Shown piece after piece: positions 1 through 6,954 of a stretch of DNA of 11,278 nt. The translations under genes were made by a program, and so were the position numbers. Location of the stretch: the NCBI GenBank assembly GCA_029212425.1, contig JARGNC010000075.1, forward strand, positions 1-11,278. Reading direction: 5' to 3'. The notes under the pieces are model-generated. The model was not told where the DNA came from. It made no database searches and saw only the letters and a list, made by a program, of their open reading frames with translations. Position 1 is the stretch's first letter; each line of letters starts with the position of its first letter. This DNA is from Phycisphaerales bacterium. Lineage in GTDB: Bacteria > Planctomycetota > Phycisphaerae > Phycisphaerales > UBA1924.

Positions 1-27
1 TCGAGAAATATGCTAGAGGGTTTGCGA

Positions 28-315
28 ATGTCAAAGCTTCAGGTTCCCTGGCGATTTGCATCGTACAAGACCATTGGAAAAGATTGCTATTCGACAGACT
101 GGCTCTCTATGACAGAGGATCAGTTTGTGTCCATTTTGGGTCGTGTATTGTACGTGCGTGAATATATAGTAAAAAGGTATAAAAAATACCAAAATCACAT
201 AAGAAATTTTAAAAACTTTGAAGCAGAGTCTCCTGAAGGATTTGTTTATAAGGCGACTCGCCAAGCTGAAGGCGGAGTGCGTGTGGAATGGTCGGGGCCG
301 TACTGGATTTTTTAG
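28..315 (+). CDS. Hypothetical protein, 95 residues, AT-rich gene
   Basis: I do not recognise this protein. The start at 28 is chosen because AGAGGG lies at 15-20, seven bases before it; an in-frame ATG at 10 has no such site, and the frame stays open to the window edge, so a longer protein cannot be excluded. The product begins MSKLQVPWRF and is rich in Tyr, Lys and aromatic residues, with a basic central stretch (VKRYKKYQNHIRNFKNF). It ends in an aromatic tail (WSGPYWIF). There is no signal peptide or membrane helix. The gene is visibly more AT-rich than the next gene and uses many AT-ending codons, which may mean recent transfer or weak selection. No clear terminator follows. Coding status rests on the ribosome site and the intact frame only. 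Confidence 0.5.
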   Translation: MSKLQVPWRFASYKTIGKDCYSTDWLSMTEDQFVSILGRVLYVREYIVKRYKKYQNHIRNFKNFEAESPEGFVYKATRQAEGGVRVEWSGPYWIF

Positions 316-343
316 GTTTCCGGGATTGGCGCCTTGTCAAGGG

Positions 344-353
344 TGTCTAGGTA
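344..353 (+). repeat. Ten-base motif TGTCTAGGTA, copy 1
   Basis: The same ten bases occur again at 1490-1499. Both copies lie in the gap upstream of a plus-strand gene, 33 and 54 bases before the start codon. It may be a promoter or regulator site; this is inference from position only. Confidence 0.3.
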
Positions 354-373
354 TAGCGTTGAAAATCATGTGA

Positions 374-379
374 TATGAT
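374..379 (+). promoter_or_regulatory. -10 box TATGAT for the 386 gene, leaderless layout
   Basis: TATGAT matches the sigma-70 -10 consensus at five of six bases. Six bases separate it from the ATG at 386, so transcription would start at or next to the start codon. No Shine-Dalgarno sequence precedes 386, which fits a leaderless mRNA. No good -35 box stands at the usual distance. Confidence 0.45.
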
Positions 380-385
380 GATCCT

Positions 386-880
386 ATGAACATCATCCAA
401 AAAATCCGAGACACAGAGACGAAGCTCCGCGCGATCACCGATCCCATGAAGCAGCTCGACTCCTGGCAGCTCCTCGAGCGCCTGCTCGGACGCATGCCTG
501 TGGATCAAGCGGAGCTTGCTCGCGTGATCAAAGAACGCGACGCGGTTGGGCTTGATGACATGATCCGCCGTCTCGAAGACCCCGAGGCGTTCAAGACCAA
601 AGAAGAACCGCTCCCGGAGTTCACGCAATCGGAGATGAATGAAGCGCTGCGCGCGTTCCGGCCTCGGATCAAATACAAGAAGCTCGACGACGAGAGCCGT
701 ATTTCGCAGCGGAACCTGACTGGAGGCAAGCAGGCGCAGATCGACTCGATGCAGCCTCCCGGCGCGTCGGAGTTTGACCCGCTCATCTGGAAGGTCATGG
801 TCAACAAAGGCATGCTCATCTACGACGGGCAAGGGTTCTACCACGAACCCCCTGCAAAGGGCAATCTGAAACTTGAGTAG
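386..880 (+). CDS. Hypothetical cytoplasmic protein, 164 residues
   Basis: I do not recognise a family. The protein is hydrophilic and charged, with no signal peptide or membrane helix. Residues 1-80 look helical (for example MKQLDSWQLLERLLGRMP and ELARVIKERDAVGLDDMIRRL) with heptad-like leucines. Residues 80-125 are rich in charge and turn formers. The last 35 residues, around WKVMVNKGMLIYDGQGFYHE, look like a short beta hairpin. Codon use and GC content match the housekeeping genes downstream and contrast with the AT-rich gene before it, which supports real coding. The start at 386 is favoured because a -10 box sits one turn upstream. No function is assigned. Confidence 0.75.
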   Translation: MNIIQKIRDTETKLRAITDPMKQLDSWQLLERLLGRMPVDQAELARVIKERDAVGLDDMIRRLEDPEAFKTKEEPLPEFTQSEMNEALRAFRPRIKYKKLDDESRISQRNLTGGKQAQIDSMQPPGASEFDPLIWKVMVNKGMLIYDGQGFYHEPPAKGNLKLE

Positions 881-920
881 TCTCATTCCGGGGCGTTTCC
901 CCCAGTCGCTCTAGCCCCTC

Positions 921-926
921 TATACT
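921..926 (+). promoter_or_regulatory. -10 box TATACT for the STAS gene
   Basis: TATACT matches the -10 consensus at five of six bases. The predicted start of transcription is near 932-933, giving a leader of about 48 bases that begins with the hairpin at 932-964. No convincing -35 box is seen 16-18 bases upstream. The nine bases ATACTCTCT recur in the guaB promoter at 5369-5377. Confidence 0.45.
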
Positions 927-931
927 CTCTA

Positions 932-964
932 GGACCCCGCAGCGTTTGGTACCTCGCGGGATCC
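932..964 (+). promoter_or_regulatory. Leader hairpin at the 5' end of the STAS mRNA
   Basis: 932-940 pairs with 956-964 over nine positions with one C/A mismatch, leaving a 15-base loop. The stem starts at the predicted first base of the transcript and ends directly before the Shine-Dalgarno sequence GAAGGGGA at 965-972. It could protect the 5' end or modulate access to the ribosome site. Confidence 0.4.
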
Positions 965-980
965 GAAGGGGACGCTTCCG

Positions 981-1343
981 ATGTCGATCAATACAGGCTT
1001 AATCGATACGACCGAGTTCGACAATGATGGCGCGGTCGTGCGTGTGACGGCTCACAAAATCCACGAACACGAATCGACCCGGCTCATCGAAGAGTTCAAA
1101 GCGTTCCTCACCTCCAGCGGCAAAAGCCGAATCGTCATGGACTACACCGAGGTGGAGTTTGTTTCCAGTGCCGGCCTTGGCGCGATGATCACCACCTCCC
1201 GCGTCGCTGTCGAAGGCGGGGGCAAAGTGGTTCTCACAGGGATCAACGAGAATGTGCTCCAGGTGATGAAGCTGACCAAGCTCGACCGTCTCCTCAAAAT
1301 CGAAAAGACCCTCGCCAAAGCGCAGAAGGTCGTCCTCAAGTAA
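981..1343 (+). CDS. STAS-domain protein, anti-sigma-factor antagonist type
   Basis: This is a single STAS domain of 120 residues, the usual size for SpoIIAA/RsbV-like anti-sigma-factor antagonists. Such proteins bind an anti-sigma kinase when unphosphorylated and so free a sigma factor. The core motif is IVMDYTEVEFVSSAGLGAMI (residues 51-70). Ser63 aligns with the serine that the partner kinase phosphorylates in the family, while the usual Asp before it is Ser62. The C-terminal helix region (residues 80-120) is intact. GAAGGGGA at 965-972 supports the start at 981. No anti-sigma kinase or phosphatase gene is visible nearby, so the partner is unknown. A role in some other STAS-based signalling switch is also possible. 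Confidence 0.88.
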   Translation: MSINTGLIDTTEFDNDGAVVRVTAHKIHEHESTRLIEEFKAFLTSSGKSRIVMDYTEVEFVSSAGLGAMITTSRVAVEGGGKVVLTGINENVLQVMKLTKLDRLLKIEKTLAKAQKVVLK

Positions 1344-1489
1344 TCCAGCACGGCGCTGTGTCCGAGATCTACGCGTGTTCCACTGACGAGTCCCGGATTG
1401 AATCTGTTGGTCTGGTTGTATTGATTGGTACTGAGCTTGATCAAAACTCGGATGTCTTTCAGATGGCGATCTCGCGCGATGTACTGCAT

Positions 1490-1499
1490 TGTCTAGGTA
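1490..1499 (+). repeat. Ten-base motif TGTCTAGGTA, copy 2
   Basis: This is identical to 344-353. It lies just before the small hairpin at 1500-1517 in the gap upstream of the PEP-CTERM-like gene. The core TCTAGG also occurs at 928-933 in the STAS gene upstream region. Confidence 0.3.
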
Positions 1500-1517
1500 A
1501 GCCGTGACTTTACGGCT
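1500..1517 (+). promoter_or_regulatory. Small leader hairpin upstream of the PEP-CTERM-like gene
   Basis: AGCCGT at 1500-1505 pairs perfectly with ACGGCT at 1512-1517 around the loop GACTTT. No T-run follows, so it is not an intrinsic terminator. It lies 36 bases before the start codon and may belong to the 5' leader. Confidence 0.3.
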
Positions 1518-1553
1518 GGGACACACAGACCAGCACTTCCGGGGAGTACCACT

Positions 1554-2156
1554 ATGCACACTGCCAAAGCAATCATCACGATCGCATCCATTGCATCGTT
1601 TGCAAGCGCGGATATCGTCCGCACCGGAGAGTTTGAATCCACCATGTTCGAGGGATTCCAAGGCTTGAACATGGGGACCTTTGAGTCGAGTCCTGTCACG
1701 ATCTTCGATGGATTGGCGGTTGTTCAAAACACCAGCGGCTCATGGTTGCACACCACCGAAGCATGGAGCTTCACGAATCGCACAGCAGCATACGAAGGCA
1801 AAGACTTGCTCGGAAACGCGAGCGGCGGGGTTGAATACTCCTTCAACACCAGCATCAACGCCTTCGGCGGGTTCTTCGCAACCATCGCGAATGTCGCGGA
1901 TGGTCAAGTTCGATTCTTCAACAACGATACACTCGTCGGCACTGATGCCCTGTCCGCACCGGTCGGCGGCGTATGGACATGGAACGGCTGGCAAAGCGAC
2001 ACCGCTTTCAATCGTGTGATCGTCGATTCCAACTACGGATTCAGCGGCGGGTTCATCCTGCACGACGCCGTCCGTGCGACCGCAACCATCCCCGCGCCGG
2101 GCGCCTTCGCACTCATCGGCATGGGTGGGGTGGTCATCACTCGTCGCCGTCGGTAA
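1554..2156 (+). CDS. Secreted protein with PEP-CTERM-like sorting tail
   Basis: The 200-residue product has an N-terminal signal peptide (MHTAKAIITIASIASFASAD, likely cut after Ala19). The C-terminal signal at residues 180-200 consists of PAPG, a short hydrophobic stretch (AFALIGMGGVVI) and the basic end TRRRR. This is the compact PEP-CTERM variant frequent in Phycisphaerae, recognised in known systems by an exosortase that removes the tail at the membrane. The body between them (residues 20-179) is rich in Gly, Asn, Thr and aromatic residues and looks beta-rich, with several FxGGF-type turns (INAFGGFFATI, YGFSGGFIL). It has no Cys. GGGGAG lies about eight bases before the start. No exosortase gene is in this window. 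The substrate or surface role is unknown. Confidence 0.85.
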   Translation: MHTAKAIITIASIASFASADIVRTGEFESTMFEGFQGLNMGTFESSPVTIFDGLAVVQNTSGSWLHTTEAWSFTNRTAAYEGKDLLGNASGGVEYSFNTSINAFGGFFATIANVADGQVRFFNNDTLVGTDALSAPVGGVWTWNGWQSDTAFNRVIVDSNYGFSGGFILHDAVRATATIPAPGAFALIGMGGVVITRRRR

Positions 2157-2189
2157 TCAATCGAGCGAATAGGTTGCATCCGAAAACGA

Positions 2190-2224
2190 AAGCGGGCCGC
2201 CAACGCGATGTTGACGGCCCGCTT
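2190..2224. terminator. Bidirectional intrinsic terminator between converging genes
   Basis: 2190-2204 pairs with 2210-2224 over 15 positions with one C/A mismatch, around the five-base loop GCGAT. It lies 33 bases after the PEP-CTERM-like gene and 20 bases after the end of the converging membrane-protein gene. T-rich bases follow on the plus strand (TTGTTTC), and the minus strand reads TTCGTTTTCG, so it can serve both genes. Confidence 0.85.
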
Positions 2225-2244
2225 GTTTCATGCTGTGTGTTCGC

Positions 2245-3060
2245 TTAGTCGCGTGACTGGAGCTTGGAGAGCAAGCGGAGCAGTTCGATGTAGAGCCAGA
2301 CGATGGTGACCATCAGTCCCCACGCGCCGACCCATTCCATGTATTTCGGTGCGCCCGCTTTGACATTCGCTTCGATGTACTGGAAATCCAGCAGCAAGAA
2401 CAGCGACGCGAGCGCAACGCAGAACCCGGTGAATCCGATGCCCATTGCGCCGGTATCCGCGAATCCGTTCCAGATCCCGACGCCAAACATCTGCAGCAGG
2501 TAGAGCAATCCGACATAGATCGCAAGACCGATCCCTGCGGTGATGATGATCTTCTGGACCAATGCGCCAACGCGGAGAATCCCGGTCGCGTATCCGACGA
2601 GCATCCCCGCCGTGACCCCAAAGGTCGCGAGGACCGCTTGGAGGATGAGGGTCTGCATCGAGTTGCTTACGGTTGGATCCGCGCTTTGTCCAAGGAACTG
2701 CATCGGGATGATGTAGCTCGCGGCACCGACAAACACGCCTTCAAGCACGGCATGGATCGGACCAAGGAACCGAGCGGTTTTGGGCTTGGAGTAGATGATA
2801 AAGGACGCGATCAATCCGAAGATGAGCGATCCGATGATCAAGGGATAGATGAACTTGGTGATCGCGCCGCCGTTGACCATCTGCTGCCATGTGTAGACGC
2901 CGACACCTGCGACGATCGAAAGCAGGATCGCGGTCGCGGTGACGGTGCCACCGATGGTCATGGTGCTCGATTCGCTCTTCGCGATTTGGTCCATGCCGAA
3001 CTTCGAGTCCGGCTGGTCGAACGCGCCGAAGGCTGGGTTGCGAGATTTAAGTGCGGTCAT
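2245..3060 (-). CDS. Bax inhibitor-1/YccA-family integral membrane protein
   Basis: The 271-residue product has a short hydrophilic N-terminus with the family's NP-hydrophobic opening (SRNPAFGAF). About seven membrane helices follow, starting near residue 39. The last two match the family's signature (LASLFLLLDFQYIEANVKAGAP, then EWVGAWGLMVTIVWLYIELLRLL; residues roughly 213-264). Length and pattern match the bacterial BaxI_1 branch (about 240-280 residues). Members of the wider family are pH-sensitive calcium leak channels or, as with YccA, modulators of the FtsH protease; which applies here is unknown. GGAGAAA lies seven bases before the ATG. The gene follows the debranching enzyme on the same strand with a 117-bp gap that may hold its own promoter. 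Confidence 0.9.
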   Translation of the reverse strand: MTALKSRNPAFGAFDQPDSKFGMDQIAKSESSTMTIGGTVTATAILLSIVAGVGVYTWQQMVNGGAITKFIYPLIIGSLIFGLIASFIIYSKPKTARFLGPIHAVLEGVFVGAASYIIPMQFLGQSADPTVSNSMQTLILQAVLATFGVTAGMLVGYATGILRVGALVQKIIITAGIGLAIYVGLLYLLQMFGVGIWNGFADTGAMGIGFTGFCVALASLFLLLDFQYIEANVKAGAPKYMEWVGAWGLMVTIVWLYIELLRLLSKLQSRD

Positions 3061-3126
3061 ATGGGTTTCTCCGTTGGGAGGTGGTTTCTGAATCTGATCT
3101 ACCTTATTAGGGATCGGCTATTGGTC

Positions 3127-3132
3127 ATTTTA
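3127..3132 (-). promoter_or_regulatory. Possible -10 box TAAAAT for the Bax inhibitor-like gene
   Basis: Read on the minus strand, 3132-3127 is TAAAAT, five of six to consensus. It would give a leader of about 60 bases. The -35 region is poor. Read-through from the debranching enzyme gene is the alternative. Confidence 0.25.
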
Positions 3133-3177
3133 GACTGTATGAATGATCCATGGTACGACCTTCAATACGATCCGAAA

Positions 3178-5325
3178 TCAAGCTTTGTTCGCTCTGGGAG
3201 CGTCAGAATCGGGATTGCACGCGAGTACAAGCACCCGGAGCGTTTCCGCGATCGACCATGCTTGAGCCGGACATCCATCAGGTTTGAACTTCCCCTGTGC
3301 ATCAGGTTCCGCATCGTAAATCTCGTGGATCTGTCCGACGCTGTCGCTGGTCATCATGGATGCGAGTTCGCTGAGCCGTTGGATGGTGGTGGTGCGGGAC
3401 ACATCGTCGAACCCGCGCGTCCGCATCAGCGCCTCGCACGCGGGACCAAGCATCCAAGGCCAGACCGTCCCGTTGTGGTACGCCGCGTCGCGGTCCATCA
3501 ACGTTCCGGTGTAGTGGGAGCGGTACTGCGGATCGCTCGGCGCCAGTGTCCGCAGACCAACCGGGGTGATGAGCGAATCCCAGATCGCACGAACCGAATC
3601 GTCCCGGATCGCGATCGGGAGTTGCACCGCTGGGAGCGAGATCGCGAAGACTTGGTTGGGCCGCAGTTCTGTCGATTGCTCCCAGTGCAACGTACGCGTG
3701 TGGTTCATTGGGATCAAGCAATCGACAAGACCCCGCGATGGTCCGGAAGCCATGAGTGCTTGGAGCGAGGATTGTGCGAGGTCCGCTTGGTCAAGGAGCG
3801 GCGCGGCGCGGTTTGGATCAATCAATCCCGCATACGAACGCAGCGCGTTGATCCAGAGTGCTTGGATCTCGATGGGTTTGCCATGGCGCGGCGTGAAAGT
3901 GACGCCATTCCGCTGCGCGTCCATCCAAGTCAGCTGCGTGTCCTCGCTCCCCGCGACGACGAGCCCATCGGCGGGATCAACACGGATGTTGTGGATCGTG
4001 CCAGCCGAGTACGCGCGGATGATGTCGGCGCACGCATCGTCAAGCTCTGATGGGAGCGGCTCCCCCGGCGCATTGCACCACTGGGCGCACGCGTGGATGA
4101 ACCAGAGCGACGCATCCACCGTGTTGAAGTGTGCCGGTCCTGCATGGTCGTCGAACCGATTGGGGATTAATCCATGCTCGCGAGCAGCCGCGAAGGTGTT
4201 GAGGGTGTTGAATGCTTCGTCATGCCGACCGGTAACGAGCAGCAGCCCCGGAAGTGCGATCATCGTGTCGCGTCCCCAGTCGCTGAACCAGGGGTATCCC
4301 GCGATGATCGAGGTTGATTCGTGACCATTGATCTCCCGATCCACCACATACGCATCCGCCGCGGCTGCGAGCCGAGCGATGGTCTCGCTCGTTTGCGGAT
4401 CGGTCGGATTCCCCGCTGCATTGAGCGCGTGATCGATGGATGCAGCGATCCTGGACGCTTTGCGTGCGCTGAGCGTGTTCCAATCCACAGTCCCGATCGG
4501 GCCGTCACTCAGCTCGATCTGGATGGTTTGGGTGATCCCCTTTCGGATCTCCGCTCTCCATTGTCCCGGCGAGTACAGGTCTTCCAAATCAGGTTGTCCG
4601 CGCAGCGTTTCATGATCCAGACGAATCCCGGCATACATCGTTTCACGCTCGTGCCAATCAATATGCAATCCACGCAGATTCACAGCAAGTGATTCCCGTT
4701 CGACGCGCACGCCTTGGATCGCGGGTTCTTCGAGAGCCGAGCATGTAAAGTTATCAACCTTCGCGCTCCCCGGATGGTTGAGTTCATGGAAGTCCCGCAG
4801 CGCGAGCAGCGGGGTGAGTTCAATGGACGCATCCACCGGCGACTGGATCTCGTAACTCAACACACACGCGTTGACCCGATCTCCAGCTGAGAGGGTCTTT
4901 CGGATCGAGATCGCGCCCAGCTGAGTCGGGATGTGGTAGGTCCATGAACAGTGGGCATCCGACCGCTCGAACCCAACGAGCCCCGGCATGGTTGCTGGAG
5001 GGGAGGCATCGTCCGAGAACCGGAACCGGGTCAGCCGGACCGCGAGCTGCGGTGTGCAGCAGTGTTCTTGGCTGATCCGGACACACTCGTCCATCGCGGA
5101 AACCAGATTTGCGCGCTGGACCGGTGGGGATTGGCTCGCGATGAGCAAGCCGTGGTATCTCCTCCGAGGGGTCGCGTCGATGGATCCCATCGCGAAGGAC
5201 CCGTTGCCCATCGTCTGTACCCACTCGGCATCCGCTTCGAATCCGGCTCCCGACTCGGGATCGCTCGGCTCCCACGAAAGCGGTGCCAGCGGAGCGCGAG
5301 ATTCAGATTGATCTGGTTTTGTCAT
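3178..5325 (-). CDS. Glycogen debranching enzyme (amylo-alpha-1,6-glucosidase, bacterial/archaeal type)
   Basis: The product has 715 residues from the ATG at 5325; an in-frame GTG at 5334 would add three, and neither has a clear Shine-Dalgarno. The N-terminal substrate-binding domain (about 25-290) carries the family mark GNGSFAMGSIDATPRRRYHG (residues 40-59). The C-terminal (alpha/alpha)6 catalytic domain (about 310-705) carries the conserved blocks YPWFSDWGRDTMIALPG (344-360), TWMDA (466-470), GKPIEIQALW (482-491), YHNGTVWPW (616-624) and PAQAWSIAE (686-694). Enzymes of this type (CAZy GH133) hydrolyse alpha-1,6 branch points when cytoplasmic glycogen is broken down. The length is normal and nothing is missing. 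The next gene in its direction is the Bax inhibitor-like gene. It diverges from guaB across a gap of about 50 bp. No other glycogen gene is present. I give no symbol because glgX and amylo-glucosidase names are used inconsistently. Confidence 0.93.
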   Translation of the reverse strand: MTKPDQSESRAPLAPLSWEPSDPESGAGFEADAEWVQTMGNGSFAMGSIDATPRRRYHGLLIASQSPPVQRANLVSAMDECVRISQEHCCTPQLAVRLTRFRFSDDASPPATMPGLVGFERSDAHCSWTYHIPTQLGAISIRKTLSAGDRVNACVLSYEIQSPVDASIELTPLLALRDFHELNHPGSAKVDNFTCSALEEPAIQGVRVERESLAVNLRGLHIDWHERETMYAGIRLDHETLRGQPDLEDLYSPGQWRAEIRKGITQTIQIELSDGPIGTVDWNTLSARKASRIAASIDHALNAAGNPTDPQTSETIARLAAAADAYVVDREINGHESTSIIAGYPWFSDWGRDTMIALPGLLLVTGRHDEAFNTLNTFAAAREHGLIPNRFDDHAGPAHFNTVDASLWFIHACAQWCNAPGEPLPSELDDACADIIRAYSAGTIHNIRVDPADGLVVAGSEDTQLTWMDAQRNGVTFTPRHGKPIEIQALWINALRSYAGLIDPNRAAPLLDQADLAQSSLQALMASGPSRGLVDCLIPMNHTRTLHWEQSTELRPNQVFAISLPAVQLPIAIRDDSVRAIWDSLITPVGLRTLAPSDPQYRSHYTGTLMDRDAAYHNGTVWPWMLGPACEALMRTRGFDDVSRTTTIQRLSELASMMTSDSVGQIHEIYDAEPDAQGKFKPDGCPAQAWSIAETLRVLVLACNPDSDAPRANKA

Positions 5326-5344
5326 ACTCTTCACACCAAAAGCG

Positions 5345-5373
5345 TAGACAAGCGACCACCACCCTGCGATACT
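5345..5373 (+). promoter_or_regulatory. guaB promoter, leaderless layout
   Basis: TAGACA at 5345-5350 (five of six to the -35 consensus) and GATACT at 5368-5373 (five of six to TATACT, four of six to TATAAT) are separated by exactly 17 bases. Five bases separate the -10 box from the ATG at 5379, so transcription would begin at or next to the start codon. No Shine-Dalgarno precedes that ATG. Confidence 0.55.
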
Positions 5374-5378
5374 CTCTC

Positions 5379-6944
5379 ATGGAGCACCCTCAAAAACAAC
5401 CATCCGGCGCCAACCCCAAGGCCAATCCCAAAGTCAGCCCCAAGATTGTCATGGAAGGCATCACCTTCGATGATGTCCTCCTCATCCCCCAAGCATCGAG
5501 CGTGATGCCGGGAGATGCGATCACCTCCACGCGATTGACCAAATCCATCCAGATCAACACCCCCCTTGTGTCCGCGCCGATGGACACCGTCACCGAATCC
5601 GCGCTCGCGATCGCGCTGGCGCAAGAAGGCGGCATCGGGATCATCCACAAAAACCTCTCCATCGAAGACCAAGCACGCGAGGTCGCGACCGTCAAACGCT
5701 CTGCAAACGGCGTGATCACCGATCCCATCACGCTCGGACCGACCGATACCGTTGCGAAAGCGATCGAGCTGATGCACGCGCACAATGTCTCCGGATTCCC
5801 GATCACAGAAGACGGCTCCGATGACCTCCGCTCCAAAGGCAAACTGCTCGGGATTCTCACCCGCCGGGACCTCAAGTTCGCGCTCAACCACGAAATCGCG
5901 ATCAGCGAGGTGATGACCAAAGAAAACCTCGTCACCGCACCATCTGGAACCACCCTCCAGCAAGCGGAGCAGATTCTCAACCAGCATAAAGTCGAGAAGC
6001 TGCTCTTGGTCGATGATGGAAACCGATTGTCTGGACTGATCACGATGCGGGACATCGAACGGCTCAGCCAGTTCCCCAACGCATGCGTCGATGATCGCGG
6101 ACGACTCCGCGTCGGTGCCGCGGTTGGTCCAAACCAGTTCGATCGCGTCGAAGCGCTGCTCGCAGCAGAAGTCGATGTGCTTGTTGTGGACACAGCGCAC
6201 GGCCACTCCGCGCCGGTCATCGACACCGTCCGCGAGATCAAGAAACGCTACACCATCGATGTCATCGCGGGGAACATCGCGACTTCTGAAGCCGCGATCG
6301 CACTTGCCCAAGCCGGCGCGGATGCGGTGAAGGTCGGGATCGGTCCCGGATCGATCTGCACGACCCGCGTCGTGACAGGGGTCGGGATGCCTCAGATCAC
6401 CGCGGTCATGAACGCGGTCGAGGGACTCGCGTCAATCGGATCAGACATCCCGGTCATCGCCGACGGCGGGATCCGTCTGAGCGGGGACATCGCGAAAGCA
6501 ATCGCCGCAGGTGCAGATTCGGTCATGCTCGGATCGCTGTTCGGTGGTCTGGATGAATCCCCAGGCGAGCTCGTCATCTCCGGCGGGCGTCGCTTCAAGT
6601 CCTACAGAGGAATGGGGTCAGAGGGCGCGATGGGCGCCGGATCCGCAGACCGCTATCGTCAATCCGACAAGATCGGACTGGGTGGCAAGCAGAAACAGAA
6701 GTTTGTTCCCGAAGGTGTCGAGGGTCTGGTGCCGTACCGTGGATCACTCGCGGAGTTCTCGTACCAACTGGTCGGGGGTCTGAAATCCGCGATGGGATAC
6801 TGCGGATGCGCTACGGTCGAAGAGTTCCGCACACACGCGAAGTTCGTGCGTGTCTCGGGCGCGACGGTTGTTGAGAACCATCCCCACGACATCCGGATCA
6901 CAAAAGAATCCCCAAACTACACACACGCACAGTCTCGGCTCTAG
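5379..6944 (+). CDS. guaB: Inosine-5'-monophosphate dehydrogenase
   Basis: IMP dehydrogenase oxidises IMP to XMP with NAD+, the committed step of GMP synthesis in the cytoplasm. The 521-residue product has the full bacterial layout. The barrel opens at GITFDDVLLIP (27-37), two CBS domains are inserted at about 113-235, and the barrel resumes with DTAHGHS (271-277). The catalytic loop is GPGSICTTR (322-330) with Cys327 as the nucleophile, followed by IADGGIR and the mobile flap region (SYRGMGSEGAM ... DRY). The block usually written GSLLAGTxESPGE reads GSLFGGLDESPGE here. The start at 5379 adds a basic, Pro/Asn/Lys-rich tail of about 24 residues (NPKANPKVSPK) before the core; a start at 5451 is possible but has no better signal. 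A further upstream in-frame start at 5283 would overlap the divergent gene and is unlikely. The gene stands alone, without guaA. Confidence 0.97.
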   Translation: MEHPQKQPSGANPKANPKVSPKIVMEGITFDDVLLIPQASSVMPGDAITSTRLTKSIQINTPLVSAPMDTVTESALAIALAQEGGIGIIHKNLSIEDQAREVATVKRSANGVITDPITLGPTDTVAKAIELMHAHNVSGFPITEDGSDDLRSKGKLLGILTRRDLKFALNHEIAISEVMTKENLVTAPSGTTLQQAEQILNQHKVEKLLLVDDGNRLSGLITMRDIERLSQFPNACVDDRGRLRVGAAVGPNQFDRVEALLAAEVDVLVVDTAHGHSAPVIDTVREIKKRYTIDVIAGNIATSEAAIALAQAGADAVKVGIGPGSICTTRVVTGVGMPQITAVMNAVEGLASIGSDIPVIADGGIRLSGDIAKAIAAGADSVMLGSLFGGLDESPGELVISGGRRFKSYRGMGSEGAMGAGSADRYRQSDKIGLGGKQKQKFVPEGVEGLVPYRGSLAEFSYQLVGGLKSAMGYCGCATVEEFRTHAKFVRVSGATVVENHPHDIRITKESPNYTHAQSRL

Positions 6945-6954
6945 TGCGTGAAAG

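Noticed and set aside
889..905. GGGG/CCCC hairpin after the 164-residue gene as a terminator
   Set aside because: The stem is only four bases and no T-run follows.
999..1727. Minus-strand open frame of about 242 codons
   Set aside because: It is antisense to the STAS gene and the start of the PEP-CTERM-like gene, and its residue composition is that of a shadow frame.
2638..4050. Long plus-strand open frame of about 470 codons
   Set aside because: It lies antisense to the Bax inhibitor-like and debranching enzyme genes, is very rich in Arg, Asp and His, and spans two real genes and their gap. It is a shadow of GC-rich coding DNA.
5331..6311. Long minus-strand open frame of about 326 codons
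   Set aside because: It is antisense to guaB, whose identity is certain, and shows no protein-like pattern.
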